From the NCBI GenBank assembly GCA_012184525.1, contig WOFQ01000021.1, forward strand, positions 248,001 through 312,000: a DNA stretch of 64,000 bases. The letters run 5' to 3'. Shown here one piece after another: positions 20,321 to 31,192 of this stretch. A model generated the notes under the pieces. That model was given only the letters and a program-made list of their open reading frames with translations. It did not search any database and was not told where the DNA came from. Numbering within the stretch: position 1 is the stretch's first letter; the number at the start of each line of letters is the position of its first letter. A program made the position numbers and the translations under genes. The stretch comes from Xenoacremonium recifei. Taxonomy: Eukaryota > Ascomycota > Sordariomycetes > Hypocreales > Nectriaceae.

Positions 20321-21948
20321 GCTGTCTGCTTCTGGAGCCCCCCAATCGCTGCACACATGTTACGAGTCGCTGTATGACTTTCTTTTTGCTTTTCTTCACT
20401 TGATGATCCTCACATCCTCAAATACGCAGGTGATCGATGATTGTGCCTCTCATCTTGATCAATGCTAATTAGATAGTAGCAGCGATAGCTGAAGATGCAG
20501 AGCCTCTCGATCACTGGCTGGTGCTTGCACAACTGTCACTCCCTGCCAGCGGAGGATCACACAGTTGTGTTATGCCAGGAGCGGTATTCGAGCCTCGTTC
20601 AATTAGTTGAACTTTCCCCAAGGCTTTACCAGAGACTGATCGAGATATGCAGAGTTCATTTTCATTCGCAAAAGCACATCGTCAAAATGCCCCCCCCAAA
20701 AAGTGTCTCAACTGTCCAAGCTGCCACGGGGGCATGCATGATGATGATGACGATGCTTAACTGTTCATAGGGATGCAACGAGCCCGGCTTTCGACAAGCC
20801 CGGCCTGTTTTCGGTCTTTTCTTTCCTGCAGAATCCGGATTCTGCAAGCTATCGGCGTTCAGGATTTTACGAATAAGAGTCATCAAGGAACTACAACATT
20901 TGCTGTTGCTATAAAGGTTGGAGGGAGGTTCTTTGTTTTCAGCCTGCATTTAGCGGCATATGGCATAAGGGGGGCATTCATCGTGTAGGAGTTTACGGAA
21001 TCTTTAAATAGATGCAGGCATATTCGAAGCCGGCGAGCTCAGAGTGCATTTCTGCTGTCAGAAATCTATGGGCCTTGGACAACGTTGCGGTTCCTTAAGC
21101 TGTGATCATTGGTCTGAAGAGCATACAACGTGATGATAATATGCATTGATCGAGGATAGAAAATTTCTTATGATCAAGGGCTGCAGTATTGCCCTGATCA
21201 AAGATATGGATATGCATCTGATCGAGGATAATACTAGGCCTCCCTCTGATCAAGAATAGGATAGACATCTGATCAACGTCAGTAGATCGCCTCTGATCAA
21301 GAGCGAACTTATATTTTGTCAATGATAACAACTATTCGACGAAGAGAGCGTTTGATATCTGATCAAGGATGGTATTTGATCAATGTGAGTAGTTTGTCTC
21401 TGACTGAAGAGAGCAACTGAACTTTGATCAATGATGACACTTTGCAAATGATCGAAGCCAACGACTCAGCTACGAACTTTTCTCTTTTCTCTCCTCCGAT
21501 CAATGATAACCTTTCGCATCGCATCAGGAACGGGCACAATATACGTTCTGTATGAAAGTCCTCTCATTCTCTTGACCAGGGAAGCCAGCAGTACTCTGAT
21601 AAAGTGAGCCAAGGCTTCTATGATAAGGATTATATGCATCCTTGAATTGAGAACCAAAAATGTTCTATCCATCACACATTGACTGTCCAACAACTGTCTT
21701 TCACTAAAGGAGACAAACTCATCAAGAATCGCGACATCACAGTACGGGCGCTTAAAGAGGCTTTCATAAATCCATTACGGGCAGACCAACTAATACGGCC
21801 TAAAAGCCCTCTCGAATCGAAGATACCTTACGGCCCAACCTATACCAACGCCCCAACTCCTCCAGCCATGGTAGTATAAACATCAAATCCGACACACATC
21901 CTTCTAAAATGCAAGCAGATTCAGACACCCAGCAAGGCAGAGAGATGC
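20321..21948. other. Intergenic region with the TGATCA-periodic tract
   Basis: About 1.6 kb between the P/A-rich protein gene (+) and the end of MTR4 (-). It is AT-rich compared with flanking DNA. Scattered TGATC-type sites (20404, 20431, 20456, 20637) precede the dense array at 21147-21510, which has its own entry. No gene recognised. Confidence 0.5.
21147..21510. repeat. Degenerate 24-bp tandem array centred on TGATCA
   Basis: TGATCA or one-base variants occur at 21147, 21171, 21195, 21219, 21247, 21270, 21294, 21360, 21377, 21425, 21449 and 21498. A variant TGACTGAAG at 21401 and TGTCAATGATAA at 21317 fall on the same grid. Most steps are 24 bp (four consecutive marks are exactly 24 apart; 48-49 bp where a copy is unreadable). 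Often the core is followed by AAGGATA or GAGGATA and preceded by CATC or CCTC. On the minus strand a 24-bp unit would encode 8 residues with a recurrent LDQ, but the frame is broken by stops. Confidence 0.75.
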
Positions 21949-24900
21949 TTAGAGATACAAGCTCTGCGCAGCCACAATGTCCCTGCGGATCTTCTGGAGA
22001 CTCTCCTCGAACTTTTTGGTCAGGTCGTCGTTGCCCATGACCTTGGCGGCCTGAGCCATCTGCCGTAGCAGCTCTTCTAGACGGCGGAAGAGACGGATCA
22101 ACGAGCCTTCGTAGGTATTTGTCATTTTACTGCTCCAGTTAGTCTTGTCCATATCATCAAAGCATGCGTGGGTACTTACCAAATCTCAATGAACGGGCGG
22201 CCGTGAGCCCAAGAATACACCGTCTCCATAAGCTGCCACTTCAGCTTCTGGACGTATTCCTCCTCGTTCACATCGAGCTTGCACTCCTGGCTGACCTTGG
22301 CGATGATTCTCGCCTTGGCCTGAATCTCGCGGAACGGCTTCTGAAGGTCCTCCTTCAGAGCCTGAGCCTCGGTCTTCTCGTCGAAGATGAAGCAGCTGAG
22401 GACTGCAGCGCAGGTCTCTGGCGTCAGTTCGTTGAAGAAGCGGTCGAATAGAAGTTCAGAGAGCAGAAGTTCGTGGCCTTCGGTTGACGAGATTTCGCAG
22501 GCGACGCGGGCCTTGAGCTGGACGACCTCGGCGTCGTTGATGAAGCCGAGACGGCGGAGCACACGTTTTCGCGACTTCAGCTCATCCATCTGGGCGATGC
22601 TGTGGGCCTTTGCGATGGCTCTCTTCTTGAGCTTGACCTTGTCGGCAAGCTCCGTCTTCTTATGGTATTGGTCCCAGAGAGATGGCAGCAGAGGCGACAA
22701 GTGAAGCGGGTTGGCCAACAGCCTGGACTCGAGAACCTCGATCTTCCTCAGCAATTGCTTAAACGGCTCATCTGTGATCTGCATGTTCTCCAAGGGGTCC
22801 AAAGGAGGGATGCCATCTGGGAAACGACGCTTGACCTCTACCAACGACTTGCGGAGCTGCTCCTTGTCCTTGTCAGATTTCAGACCGCTCGGAGGCAAGA
22901 ATAATCTAATCTGCCCCAGAGACTTGATGCAGGTCAATAAGCAAGGTACAGTGACGTGGACTACTTGCTTGTCCTCCTCGTCAGAAGAAGTGGTGCCTTG
23001 AGGGGCAGGGATGAGACCACTTTGCATAGCAGAGCCATATGCACCGTCAATGACCTGAGGACTCGATTTGTCGACGGGAAGCAAGACCTCGATGAGGTGA
23101 GATTCTTGGGGTTCATAAGCAGGCTCCCCGGGCTTAGGCTCCCGACGAGGATACCGGTTGACAATAACACCCCATCCAAAGTCGAGACCGCCATCAGCCA
23201 TTCCACTGGGCTGTTCCAAGGGGTTGAAAATCTGCACCAGACGACCGGGTTGCAAGTAGTCAAGGCAGTGGCTCGGGTGTTGGATGACAGCCCGCATATC
23301 CTTCGTGTAGGTGCTGAGCTGTTGGCGAATTGAATAGTAGTCCTTGATGGTAGCTTCGTCCGGAATAGTCAAAGCATCTCGCTCTTGCTGGAGGGCCATC
23401 AAGTCTTTCTCCAGTGTGGGAACGCTGGCAGCGTTCTGGAACTGGTGGAAACACCTTTCCAGCATGAATTCAGGAGAGATGGCTTCGATTCGCAACAGGT
23501 TCAGAATCATGTTGTAGCCCAAGTAGAAAGCAGAGTTGAGTCGATCTTGATGGCCAGTGACGATTTCCTTCGCAGTGTCCGGCTCCAGTTTGTCGTCGAT
23601 CATCATGATGACGATACCCCGGGCATCCAGACCTCGACGACCGGCTCGTCCTGCCATCTGGATGTATTCGGATGAAGTTAGGGGACGTCGTTGCACACCA
23701 TCCCACTTGGTGACTTGGGTGAAGACGACAGTCTTGGCCGGCATGTTGAGGCCGATAGAGAAGGTCTCAGTAGCGAAGAGAACCTTGATGAGAGATTCTT
23801 GGAAGAGAATCTCAATGGTTTCCTTCAAGATGGGGAGCAGTCCTGAGTGATGCACACCGATACCCTTCTCCAATAGCGGTAGGAGATGGGCAATCTGAGG
23901 CAGACCACGATCTTGCTCCGACAGGCTGTCAATAGCGCTGGTGAAGACCTTCCTGACCATGGCCTTTTCTGAGTCGTCGTTGAAGCATAGACTGGAAATC
24001 GCCAACGCCATGTTCTCACACTCCCGCTTGGAGAAGTTGAAGACAATGACAGGGTTGAATTTTTTCCGAATGGTCATCCTGATGATCTTACTGATGTCGG
24101 AGCCATCATCCGCGCCACCCTTGTTGGTCTTCTTGTTCTTGCCCTTGCCCTTCATCTTCGCGTTGGGGTCGTTGGACTCGGCGCCCTTCTTGGCTTCGAC
24201 CTCGGACATGACAAGGTTGAAATTTTGCTCGTTGAAGTTGCCCTTTTCGTCGACAACCAATCGCGCTCCATTACCTCCACATCCGAAAAAGTAGTTCTGT
24301 AAAGGCGTAGGTCGGAAATCCGTGTACACGACGTGGCAGGCTTGGTGGTGAATCTTTGCGATCCATTCGGCGAACTGGAAGGCATTGGGGATGGTGGCCG
24401 ACAGGAAGACGTAGCGGACCTTGTCGGGAAGCATGATAATGGTCTCTTCCCATACCACACCTCGTATCTTGTCTCGCATATAATGAATCTCATCGAAGAT
24501 GACCCAGGCAACTTCTCGCATAATCTCAGAGCCGCGGTACAACATAGATCGCAAAATCTCTGTAGTCATGACTAGACAACTTGCTGTCGGGTTGATGGTG
24601 ACATCACCAGTCATCAAGCCCACGTCGCCAAATATAGCCTCGAAATCTCGATACTTTTGGTTACTCAGCGCCTTGATTGGGCTGGTATAGATGACTCGCT
24701 GGTTGCGCTTCAAACACTGTGCAACAGCATATTCGGCGACAACCGTCTTTCCGGCACTAGTATGCGCCGACACCAAGACACTCTCGTCCCGCTCAATCGA
24801 TGCCACGGACAAGCTCTGGAAGGGGTCGAGCTTGAAATTCCATGTCCGCGCCGGCTCTGCGGGTGCCTGGTGCTCAGAGAGGGGAACGTATTCGTAGTCC

Positions 24901-25292
24901 AGGTCGGGGGGGAGGGCGACTTGGTGCTGGATGTTATGCGACAGGACGAGAGACGAATCCTGGGGGACAAAGGTCGCTGCGCCTGCGACTTCTCTCGACT
25001 CGGCCGTCTCGAAGGTATCTGTAAGGACAGGGCCAGCGCCATCCTCCTTTTTCCGTCGCTTCTTGTCCTGCTGGCTGGGGGTGTCGGAATCGTCCTCATC
25101 AGAAGCCTCGTCCTTGGACGTATCAGTGGCATCGCCCATCTCTACATCCTGCGTCTTGGATCCGTTTATCGCTTCGTCGGCCTTTCTCTTCTTGCTTTTG
25201 TCGCGGTTGCGCGCCTTCTGGGGGGGTCTCTCGCCGTCGCTCTCGCTCTGGGAGCCCCCATTTCCCTCAAACACATCAAACATCTCGTCCAT
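21949..25292 (-). CDS. Exosome-associated RNA helicase Mtr4 (Ski2-like DEVH/DEIH-box)
   Basis: Exons 25292-22180 and 22129-21949 give about 1097 residues. The 50-bp intron (GTAAGT, branch GACTAAC, AGCAG) is proven by frame: splicing turns FIEIW-stop into FIEICKMTNTYEGSLIRLFRR, a conserved Mtr4 C-terminal sequence. Motifs: Walker A SAHTSAGKT (175-183), DEIH (267-270), LSATIPNA, VHHSGLLP, and GRAGRRGLDARG (motif VI). After the helicase core come the arch/KOW insertion and the helical DSHCT domain. Mtr4 unwinds RNA for the nuclear exosome as part of TRAMP, in rRNA processing and surveillance. The acidic and basic N-terminus (1-110) is typical. It is divergent from COX8 across 594 bp. Confidence 0.96.
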
Positions 25293-25886
25293 TTTGGCGG
25301 CGGTCGTCGAGATCGAGGCGCCGATGGCCGATCGGTGTTGTTTAGGTAAGGATCGCTGCCGCTCGGGATGCAGGATGGTAACAGAAAATGCTCAGACGGG
25401 AAGCTGCAGGCCAAGAGAATGAAAAAATGTCGTTGCAATGTGCCGCTGCCTCCAAAAGTCTCGGGTTGTGCACGCCTTCGTGTATACGGTGCCTTGCGAT
25501 GGATCGAAGTTCCCAAGCTGGCACAGACCCCTGCACTTAAAAAAAAGTTGAAAGACCTGAAGGTGGTGGGTTGGGGCGGCAGAAAACAAGAGCAGCTCCA
25601 CTGACGGCCCAGAAGCGCAGGCGGTGAGCGATGCCATCGAGATGCCGCCGTTCCAGCAATCAGCTCATGACGAAAATAAGCTGGGATGTCACCTGCCGTC
25701 GCACGTGACGCGCCGGAGCTTAGCGCTTTTCCCGTCAACCTCAGACCACTATCTCATCCTCGGAACGACGTCGACTCTGCAAAGCTCCTCACCCGCACCC
25801 CATCAGCCGCCGCCTCGCAACTCCAAGGTACCGCACCCGCGAATTGAGCCTCCTCGCCCTCGCAGCCGCCTAATTGACCGTCGCAG
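25293..25886. promoter_or_regulatory. Shared divergent promoter of MTR4 and COX8
   Basis: A 594-bp gap between two start codons facing away from each other. It holds a CACGTGACG sequence at 25702-25710 (E-box/CDE1-like core) and a pyrimidine-rich leader before COX8. Regulatory function is inferred only from position and motif. Confidence 0.4.
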
Positions 25887-26186
25887 ATGCTTCCCCAGGC
25901 CGCTGCCCGCAGCGCCACCTCGATGGTCGCCCGCCGCGGCTTCCACACCACCCGCGCCCGTCTGTCCTCGCCTTACCACTACCCCGAGGGCGCCTACAGC
26001 AACATCCCCTTCAACCCTCGCAGCAAGTGGTTCCCCGTTGGCTTCTGGACCTTCGCCGCTGCTGGCTTCTTCGCTCCCTTCGGCATTGCTGGTGCGTGGT
26101 TTCGATCCCGGGGGATGTCTCTCCCAATCAGGACGCAGTATTTACTAACTCGACCTACAGCCTGGCAGACCTACAAGCCTACGTAA
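25887..26186 (+). CDS. Cytochrome c oxidase subunit Cox8 (VIIc family)
   Basis: Exons 25887-26091 and 26161-26186 encode about 76 residues. The 69-bp intron (GTGCGT..branch ACTAAC..CTACAG) keeps frame by chance, but splicing gives the conserved ending PFGIAAWQTYKPT. The N-terminus is an Arg-rich mitochondrial presequence (AAARSATSMVARRGFHTTRA). The mature part SSPYHYPEGAYSNIPFNPRS is the fungal Cox8/VIIc signature, followed by one transmembrane helix (FPVGFWTFAAAGFFAPFGIA). It is a small structural subunit of respiratory complex IV in the inner membrane. It sits next to two other genes for mitochondrial proteins. Confidence 0.93.
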   Translation: MLPQAAARSATSMVARRGFHTTRARLSSPYHYPEGAYSNIPFNPRSKWFPVGFWTFAAAGFFAPFGIAGAWFRSRGMSLPIRTQYLLTRPTAWQTYKPT

Positions 26187-26549
26187 GGTCGCGATTTGGC
26201 AATTGGATCTTGGGCTTGGCCATTGAAAAGAATTGGAGCGTGGGTGTTGGAATGTTGTGTGTAAATAAGTCGAATTGACATCACTGTCGCCTCGATCCCT
26301 GTATCCCGAAATTTTCCCTTTGTACCGAGTCATCGTCACGCGTTCGCTCCGATCCGCCAATTCGTGCCAGCAATGAACCGTTGTTCTGTGCAATGTGGTC
26401 TTGACATTTTGCGCGCCGTTTCCTTGCCCAATGATTGGTTCATTCAATTGTACAGACTTCCCGAGTGTCTGACTCTGGGTATTACTCTAACATGCATCCT
26501 GCTTTTAATGTACATTGGTCTTCATACAAGTGTCCCTTTCGAGGGTACA
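26187..26549. other. Convergent 3' region of COX8 and the PPR gene
   Basis: About 360 bp between convergent stop codons. AT-rich patches are compatible with 3' UTRs; nothing else seen. Confidence 0.4.
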
Positions 26550-28373
26550 TCATAGGGGACTCCCATCCTTCTTGTATCTTCGGTTCGCTGGGCCATCCCA
26601 TTTCCCTGTCGATGATTTCATGTCACTGCCGTTGGTGATGTTATCGAGTAAGGAGTACAGGAAGGGGTGCCGATCAGGTGGTATGTCCCATCTCTCAGCC
26701 AGGGCGTCAAAAGTCCGGATCACGGCTTCAGCCGATGAGCACTTCTTGACAGCACGAAGAGCCCAGACGACCAACCATCGATCGATCCGGAAGCCCTTTA
26801 CCCCTTCATCCTTGGCTTGGTACATGGCCATCAAAACGCCCTCCAGCCGCTTCTCGCTCCATTCCGAGCTTGAGAAGCCCCCATGCGAATAAAACCCCTT
26901 GAAAAGCGCCAGGAAGATGGTCGGATGGATCGGAATCTTCAAGTATTTCATCTCATCCAGATACTGCGCAACTTTTGCCAGATCGCCCACCCGAATGGCG
27001 TAGTGCTCGACAAATAGCCTGTACGTGTGCAAGTTCGGCGTGAGTTGGATGTTCTTCTGCAGGCGCTTCTGCATCTCAGGGTGTTGTTTGCCGATCTTGG
27101 AGAACATCATTAGAACCTTGGTGACGACCTTGTTCATCGCGTAGTTCCTCTCTGGCATCATGAGAGCCAAAGCATTGCCTTGCTTCATTCGTTCGTAGGT
27201 CTCTTCGGCTGCAACCTCCTCACCGCATCTCAGAAGCCCGGATAAAACGCAGTTGAGAACGATGGTGTCCACCATCTCGCCCGCCTCAACCATGTCCTTG
27301 TACGCAATACGGATGCCGGCAGAATCCATTTTCAGTCCAAAGTAGTGTATCAGACTGACATAATGGTAACGGTTGTACGGGATGCCTCTGCTCTCCATCT
27401 CTTTGTATATCATATCGGCAAGCGTGAAGTTTCCTGCCTTGGACGCCACATCGAAAAGGACGTTGAAAGTCACCGAGTTGCCCCTGATCTTGGCTCCTCG
27501 CTCCATCTCCTTCCACAGTCGCAATGCAGACTCCATCTCCGTGACAGTTGCCCGGGACACATACTTTGTGGCGAACGCCAATGCCAAGTTCCAGTGAGTC
27601 CGCCGCAGTGTCAATCCGGCATTCTTGACATCAGCGACGAGTGCGAAGTAGCGCAACATTGACTCCGAGTCTCGCTTGGTAGGCGTCCCCATAACCTTGA
27701 GTAATCGGTCTCTCCAATTCCACGTCAGATATAGCATTTTCGGATCGGGTAGCTGGAGGTACAGCTTGTATATCGTGTCAAGGGACCCTCGGGTAGGGTG
27801 TCGAAGCTTGAACGAGACGGCGTGGCATAGCTTATTTATCAATTGCTGCGTCTCAGGGCTGATCTTGAAAGTTTCCTCCTTCGAAGGGTACTCCACGTCC
27901 TGTCGTTTGTCGGAGACCTGCACCCACTGGTCGTCTGGCTGGGCATAGCCCCTTCGATAAGGGTCACTGTAGAAGTCGAGATGTTCCTGCACCGTCCCGC
28001 CATCCTCCCGTCTAACGAAAGAGAGGAGATGGTTCTTGTCCTGAGTCGGGGGCAACGGCGGGGCTTGGAAGGCGGGCTTTGCAGCCGCCACGGCCGTGCT
28101 GTATGTGCGAGAGGCATCTCGGGATCGCGGGATTCGAATCGGCCGTGGTCGAGCGTCAGTGGCAAACGTAAAGGTTGAAAGTAGCCAGAGCGAGCTCTTC
28201 GAGCAGAAGAATGACCGCCCCGGCTTCCTGCTCTGTGGCTCCGCGGCAGCGTCTCGAGCGCTGCAGAATCTCCTCCTGGCGCCGGCCGTCGTCGTCAAGG
28301 TCAGGCTTGTGGCCGACGGTCGGTTCGAGAGCACCGCGCAAACGGAGCCATCCACTCGACTGGAGATTTTCAT
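26550..28373 (-). CDS. Mitochondrial pentatricopeptide-repeat (PPR) protein
   Basis: A single exon gives about 607 residues from the ATG at 28373 (MKISSRVDG); an in-frame ATG at 28442 would add 23 residues. The N-terminus is rich in R, S, T and A with no acidic run (residues 20-60), as in mitochondrial targeting sequences. Helical repeats in the middle have PPR consensus elements: NSVTFNVLFDVASKAGNFTL, ADMIYKEMESRGIPYNRYHY, VDTIVLNCVLSGLLRCGE and AAEETYERMK. Such proteins bind organellar RNA and act in mRNA stability or translation; the target cannot be named. It resembles fungal mitochondrial expression factors generally rather than a specific yeast protein. It shares a promoter region with RSM25. 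Confidence 0.82.
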   Translation of the reverse strand: MKISSRVDGSVCAVLSNRPSATSLTLTTTAGARRRFCSARDAAAEPQSRKPGRSFFCSKSSLWLLSTFTFATDARPRPIRIPRSRDASRTYSTAVAAAKPAFQAPPLPPTQDKNHLLSFVRREDGGTVQEHLDFYSDPYRRGYAQPDDQWVQVSDKRQDVEYPSKEETFKISPETQQLINKLCHAVSFKLRHPTRGSLDTIYKLYLQLPDPKMLYLTWNWRDRLLKVMGTPTKRDSESMLRYFALVADVKNAGLTLRRTHWNLALAFATKYVSRATVTEMESALRLWKEMERGAKIRGNSVTFNVLFDVASKAGNFTLADMIYKEMESRGIPYNRYHYVSLIHYFGLKMDSAGIRIAYKDMVEAGEMVDTIVLNCVLSGLLRCGEEVAAEETYERMKQGNALALMMPERNYAMNKVVTKVLMMFSKIGKQHPEMQKRLQKNIQLTPNLHTYRLFVEHYAIRVGDLAKVAQYLDEMKYLKIPIHPTIFLALFKGFYSHGGFSSSEWSEKRLEGVLMAMYQAKDEGVKGFRIDRWLVVWALRAVKKCSSAEAVIRTFDALAERWDIPPDRHPFLYSLLDNITNGSDMKSSTGKWDGPANRRYKKDGSPL

Positions 28374-28760
28374 GAGCTCCTCCTCATGGTGCAATGCCCT
28401 GTCCCCAAGGCAGAGTCGAGTCGAGCCGAGTCGCAGGCGCAAGAGAACAAGTAAATCAAAAGAGGCGTCAGATTTCCCCAGAAAGTCTGGCTGCGCGAGT
28501 TGAGGCTTGTCTCGGCGGGACCTGTCAGTCAGTCAAAAGATGGATTTTCATCGGCACTGATTCGCGCTAGAGCCCCGGCCTGCCGCTGCCCGGCCTTAAG
28601 ATTCGCCGGCTCCAAAATTTCCGCGACACCACCAAATTCAAGGTCAGCTCCATCACGACAAGAGCTCACCGTTGACGGAAAAGCGCCAATTGAGCGAGCT
28701 GTAGGGACGCCCTGATTCCCCGTCTTGGTTCAGCTTCTGACCATCTTCAGCAGATTCGTC
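28374..28760. promoter_or_regulatory. Shared divergent promoter of the PPR gene and RSM25
   Basis: Less than 400 bp separates the start codons of two divergent genes for mitochondrial proteins, so they must share promoter DNA. No TATA box is evident. Function is inferred from arrangement. Confidence 0.4.
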
Positions 28761-29565
28761 ATGGGCGGTCGACATCAGATCCGGCCTGCAAAGGTCTTCC
28801 AAGCCGTCACCGAGGAACTCAGCAATCCGATCCTCAAACACCAGCCCGGACGAACGCCGCCATGGTACAATATCATGCAGTCCATTCCTCCCTCCGAAAC
28901 GCTTGTCCGAATTCCGATACCGAAGAAGACCGCGCACACGAAGGCCCGAAAGCCCAGGAACTTGTTCCGCCCGCAAAAAATTGTCTACCTCGAAGACAGA
29001 CTACGAGACACCTTCTACAGAGACCACCCGTGGGAGCTGGCGCGGCCTCGTGTGGTTCTGGAGTCTGATGGAAAGGATTACCAGCGATGCGATTGGAGCA
29101 AAGGGCTTCGACAACCAGGCACTCCCCTAACAGGAGAATGGTGAGTTTTGATCAGTCCACTCCCCATTCGCCAACTAACAGTGCAATAGTGTCGTACAAC
29201 GCCAATTATGGCTCATCGAGAACCAAGGGGTGGAAACCCGCAAGGCCTACGACGTTACTCGGCGGGAGTTTTACCGGTTGCGCCAAGAGGAGGAGATCGA
29301 GAAGCGCATCGCCCTTGAGGAAGCCAAGCACGTAGGTGCGTACTTTGGCAAGTCACGTATCGATGTTTCCCATATCCTCGAGGACAAGGAGTTCGAGAAC
29401 TGGAAGGTCTGGGCCGCTAAGGAGACTGAACGGATGGAGGCGCGGAAGAACGCTGCCATTGACGATTTCAACGTCGAAGAGGAGTCAAGCGAGATTGACG
29501 AGATTGAGGCCACCGAGGTCCTCGAGACTGAGGGAGCGGCGGCACCTGCACCTGCAAGGGCTTGA
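28761..29565 (+). CDS. Mitochondrial small-subunit ribosomal protein mS23 (Rsm25)
   Basis: Exons 28761-29140 and 29190-29565 give about 251 residues. The 49-bp intron (GTGAGT..branch ACTAAC..AATAG) joins LTGEW-type sequence to CVVQRQLWL. Family features: RPAKVFQAVTEELSNPI, RTPPWYNIMQSIPPSETLVR, and PRNLFRPQKIVYLEDRLRD followed by FYRDHPWELARPRVV, the conserved N-terminal half of Rsm25/mS23. A charged helical C-terminus (YDVTRREFYRLRQEEEIEKR, AKHVGAYFGKSRI) follows. It is a component of the mitoribosome 37S subunit. The stop lies only 89 bp from the stop of the convergent ALG14. Confidence 0.92.
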
Positions 29566-29654
29566 GGGGTGGCAGAGGCTATACTGTATACATATTGTAT
29601 TAACTATCCATGTACTAGAACCAAGCATGATCGGACAGACTCGAACGCATGATA

Positions 29655-30584
29655 TCAGGAGTCTAGTATATCTGGCCTTCGCGAAGTGAAGACCATCTCT
29701 CCAGCATTAACGATCCCGTATCTATCCGCCACTTCTTGGTGCTGTACCAGGAAAGTATCCGCTATGCCAGTGTAGTGGAAGAGCTTGCCAGTCAAACTCA
29801 AGGTTGAAATTCGAGCCCAAGACTCGATGTAGATAACTTTCATGACGTCTTCTGGGACGACGTAGAACATCTTTAGCACATGCGCCGCGAGTCCGACAAA
29901 GAAGCCCGTCGCAGGCCCATTAGTGGTAATATAAGTTGGATAGTGAAGTTGCTTGCCAACCATATTCGCAGGGGGTGAAAGCAAGACGGGGAAGATATCC
30001 AAGACACTGAGAAGAGCGGTGATGGGTGTTGACGATAGCGGTTGGTGTACACGTCTCGCACGGGTGACTATGCATTTGTCGTAAGAGCCAGGCGATTGAT
30101 TCTTGTGTTGGCATAGGATCTTGAGGTCCTTTTCGTATGCTTCCAAGTGGTTGTCGGACATGCTATCGCCGCTAGAGATGAGATAGCGTCGGTGAAAGCC
30201 GTCGAAGTTGCAGAAGCCGTCATCCATCATCATCAACATCTCTTTGGTGTGGCCGCCGGAGCCGAGGACAAAGAGGTGATAATCCGTGGATCGGCGACGT
30301 GTACGAACCTTGCGACATTGCGGAAGCTTGAACTTGCGTCGTTGGCTGGTGAGTTGTATGTGTCTTGTCTATGTTTCCGAAAGTCAGCATGGTTTGCATA
30401 GACATCAGCTTTGTAGTCTTACCGTGACGAAGACGACAAGCGCTATGAGCAACAGAAGGTACGTCAGGAACAGAGCCGTCCAGGTCGGGATGAGTGCCAT
30501 CGACACCGACAAAAATCCGATGCCAGCCGATAAGGCACCTATCAGAAGGGCAATGCCCGAGCCTGGCTTTGTAGGCAAGGGCAT
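29655..30584 (-). CDS. UDP-GlcNAc transferase subunit Alg14
   Basis: Exons 30584-30423 and 30368-29655 encode about 291 residues. The 54-bp intron (GTAAGA, branch CTGAC, CATAG) is phase 0. Exon 1 is almost wholly hydrophobic (GIALLIGALSAGIGFL and ALFLTYLLLLIALVVFV), giving membrane anchoring at the ER. Exon 2 opens with the Alg14 signature HLFVLGSGGHTKEMLMMM and continues with RRYLISSGDSMSDNHLEAYE, LVLLSPPANMVGKQ-like sequence, ATGFFVGLAAHVLKMF and IYIESWARISTLSLTGKLFH. Alg14 recruits catalytic Alg13 to the cytosolic ER face to add the second GlcNAc to the dolichol oligosaccharide. A TATATA at 30711-30716, about 127 bp upstream of the start, may be its TATA element. Confidence 0.92.
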
Positions 30585-31192
30585 TGTGCGGCGAATGAAG
30601 CCTAGGTTCCGGGATGAATCGACTTATACAGCTTGACAGGTGTCCACACCACAACCAGTGCGCGTCGGGATCCTTTTGGCGGTCAGCGAGGCAAAGGCGC
30701 TATCCCTGCATATATAAAAATCCAGAAGCGAAGATTCCAAAAACAGAAGCAGGAATTTTGATTCGCACGGGCATTTCAATGTGCAATACGCGTGCTGACA
30801 ATAGACGTTTCTGGCGTTGTGGTTTGTGAGAGATGAAGTGGATTGACAATGCGTAGCGCTTCACGTGCAGTCCACTCGCTGTCTCCTATGGTCACACCCG
30901 GCTGGGAAATTCTCCTTCTCCTTCCCAGCCAGATATCTATCTGATCGCAACTCTCGTATTTCTTCTCGTCGTTATAATTTTCAAGCACACAGTCTAATAA
31001 TCGAACCGCAATTATGTCATAAATTCCAACTTGATTTTAGTACTATGTACACAGCAAAACCGAGCTTCCATAAGTGAAATGACAGCGAGCAGACTAACAT
31101 GAGCGACAGGACATCAGCCAATTCAAACACCAGGAGCCCATCCTTTGCTTTAAAGCTATTCCCACAGCAGAACCGAAATCAGCACCTCAAAG
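30585..31192. other. Region upstream of ALG14
   Basis: About 600 bp with no coding frame, including TATATAAAAA at 30711-30720 (TATA-like, readable from either strand) and a CACGTG at about 30864. The left part is the probable promoter of ALG14; the right part is the 3' side of the decayed GTPase. Confidence 0.4.

Noticed and set aside
21095..21331. Minus-strand 78-residue frame through the 24-bp array (LDQ repeats)
   Set aside because: The 8-residue periodicity is just the DNA period; the frame is short and interrupted, so I list it as a repeat, not a gene.
21147..21510. CRISPR-like reading of the 24-bp array
   Set aside because: The organism is a fungus, the conserved core is only 6-10 bp, and units abut without unique spacers of constant length.
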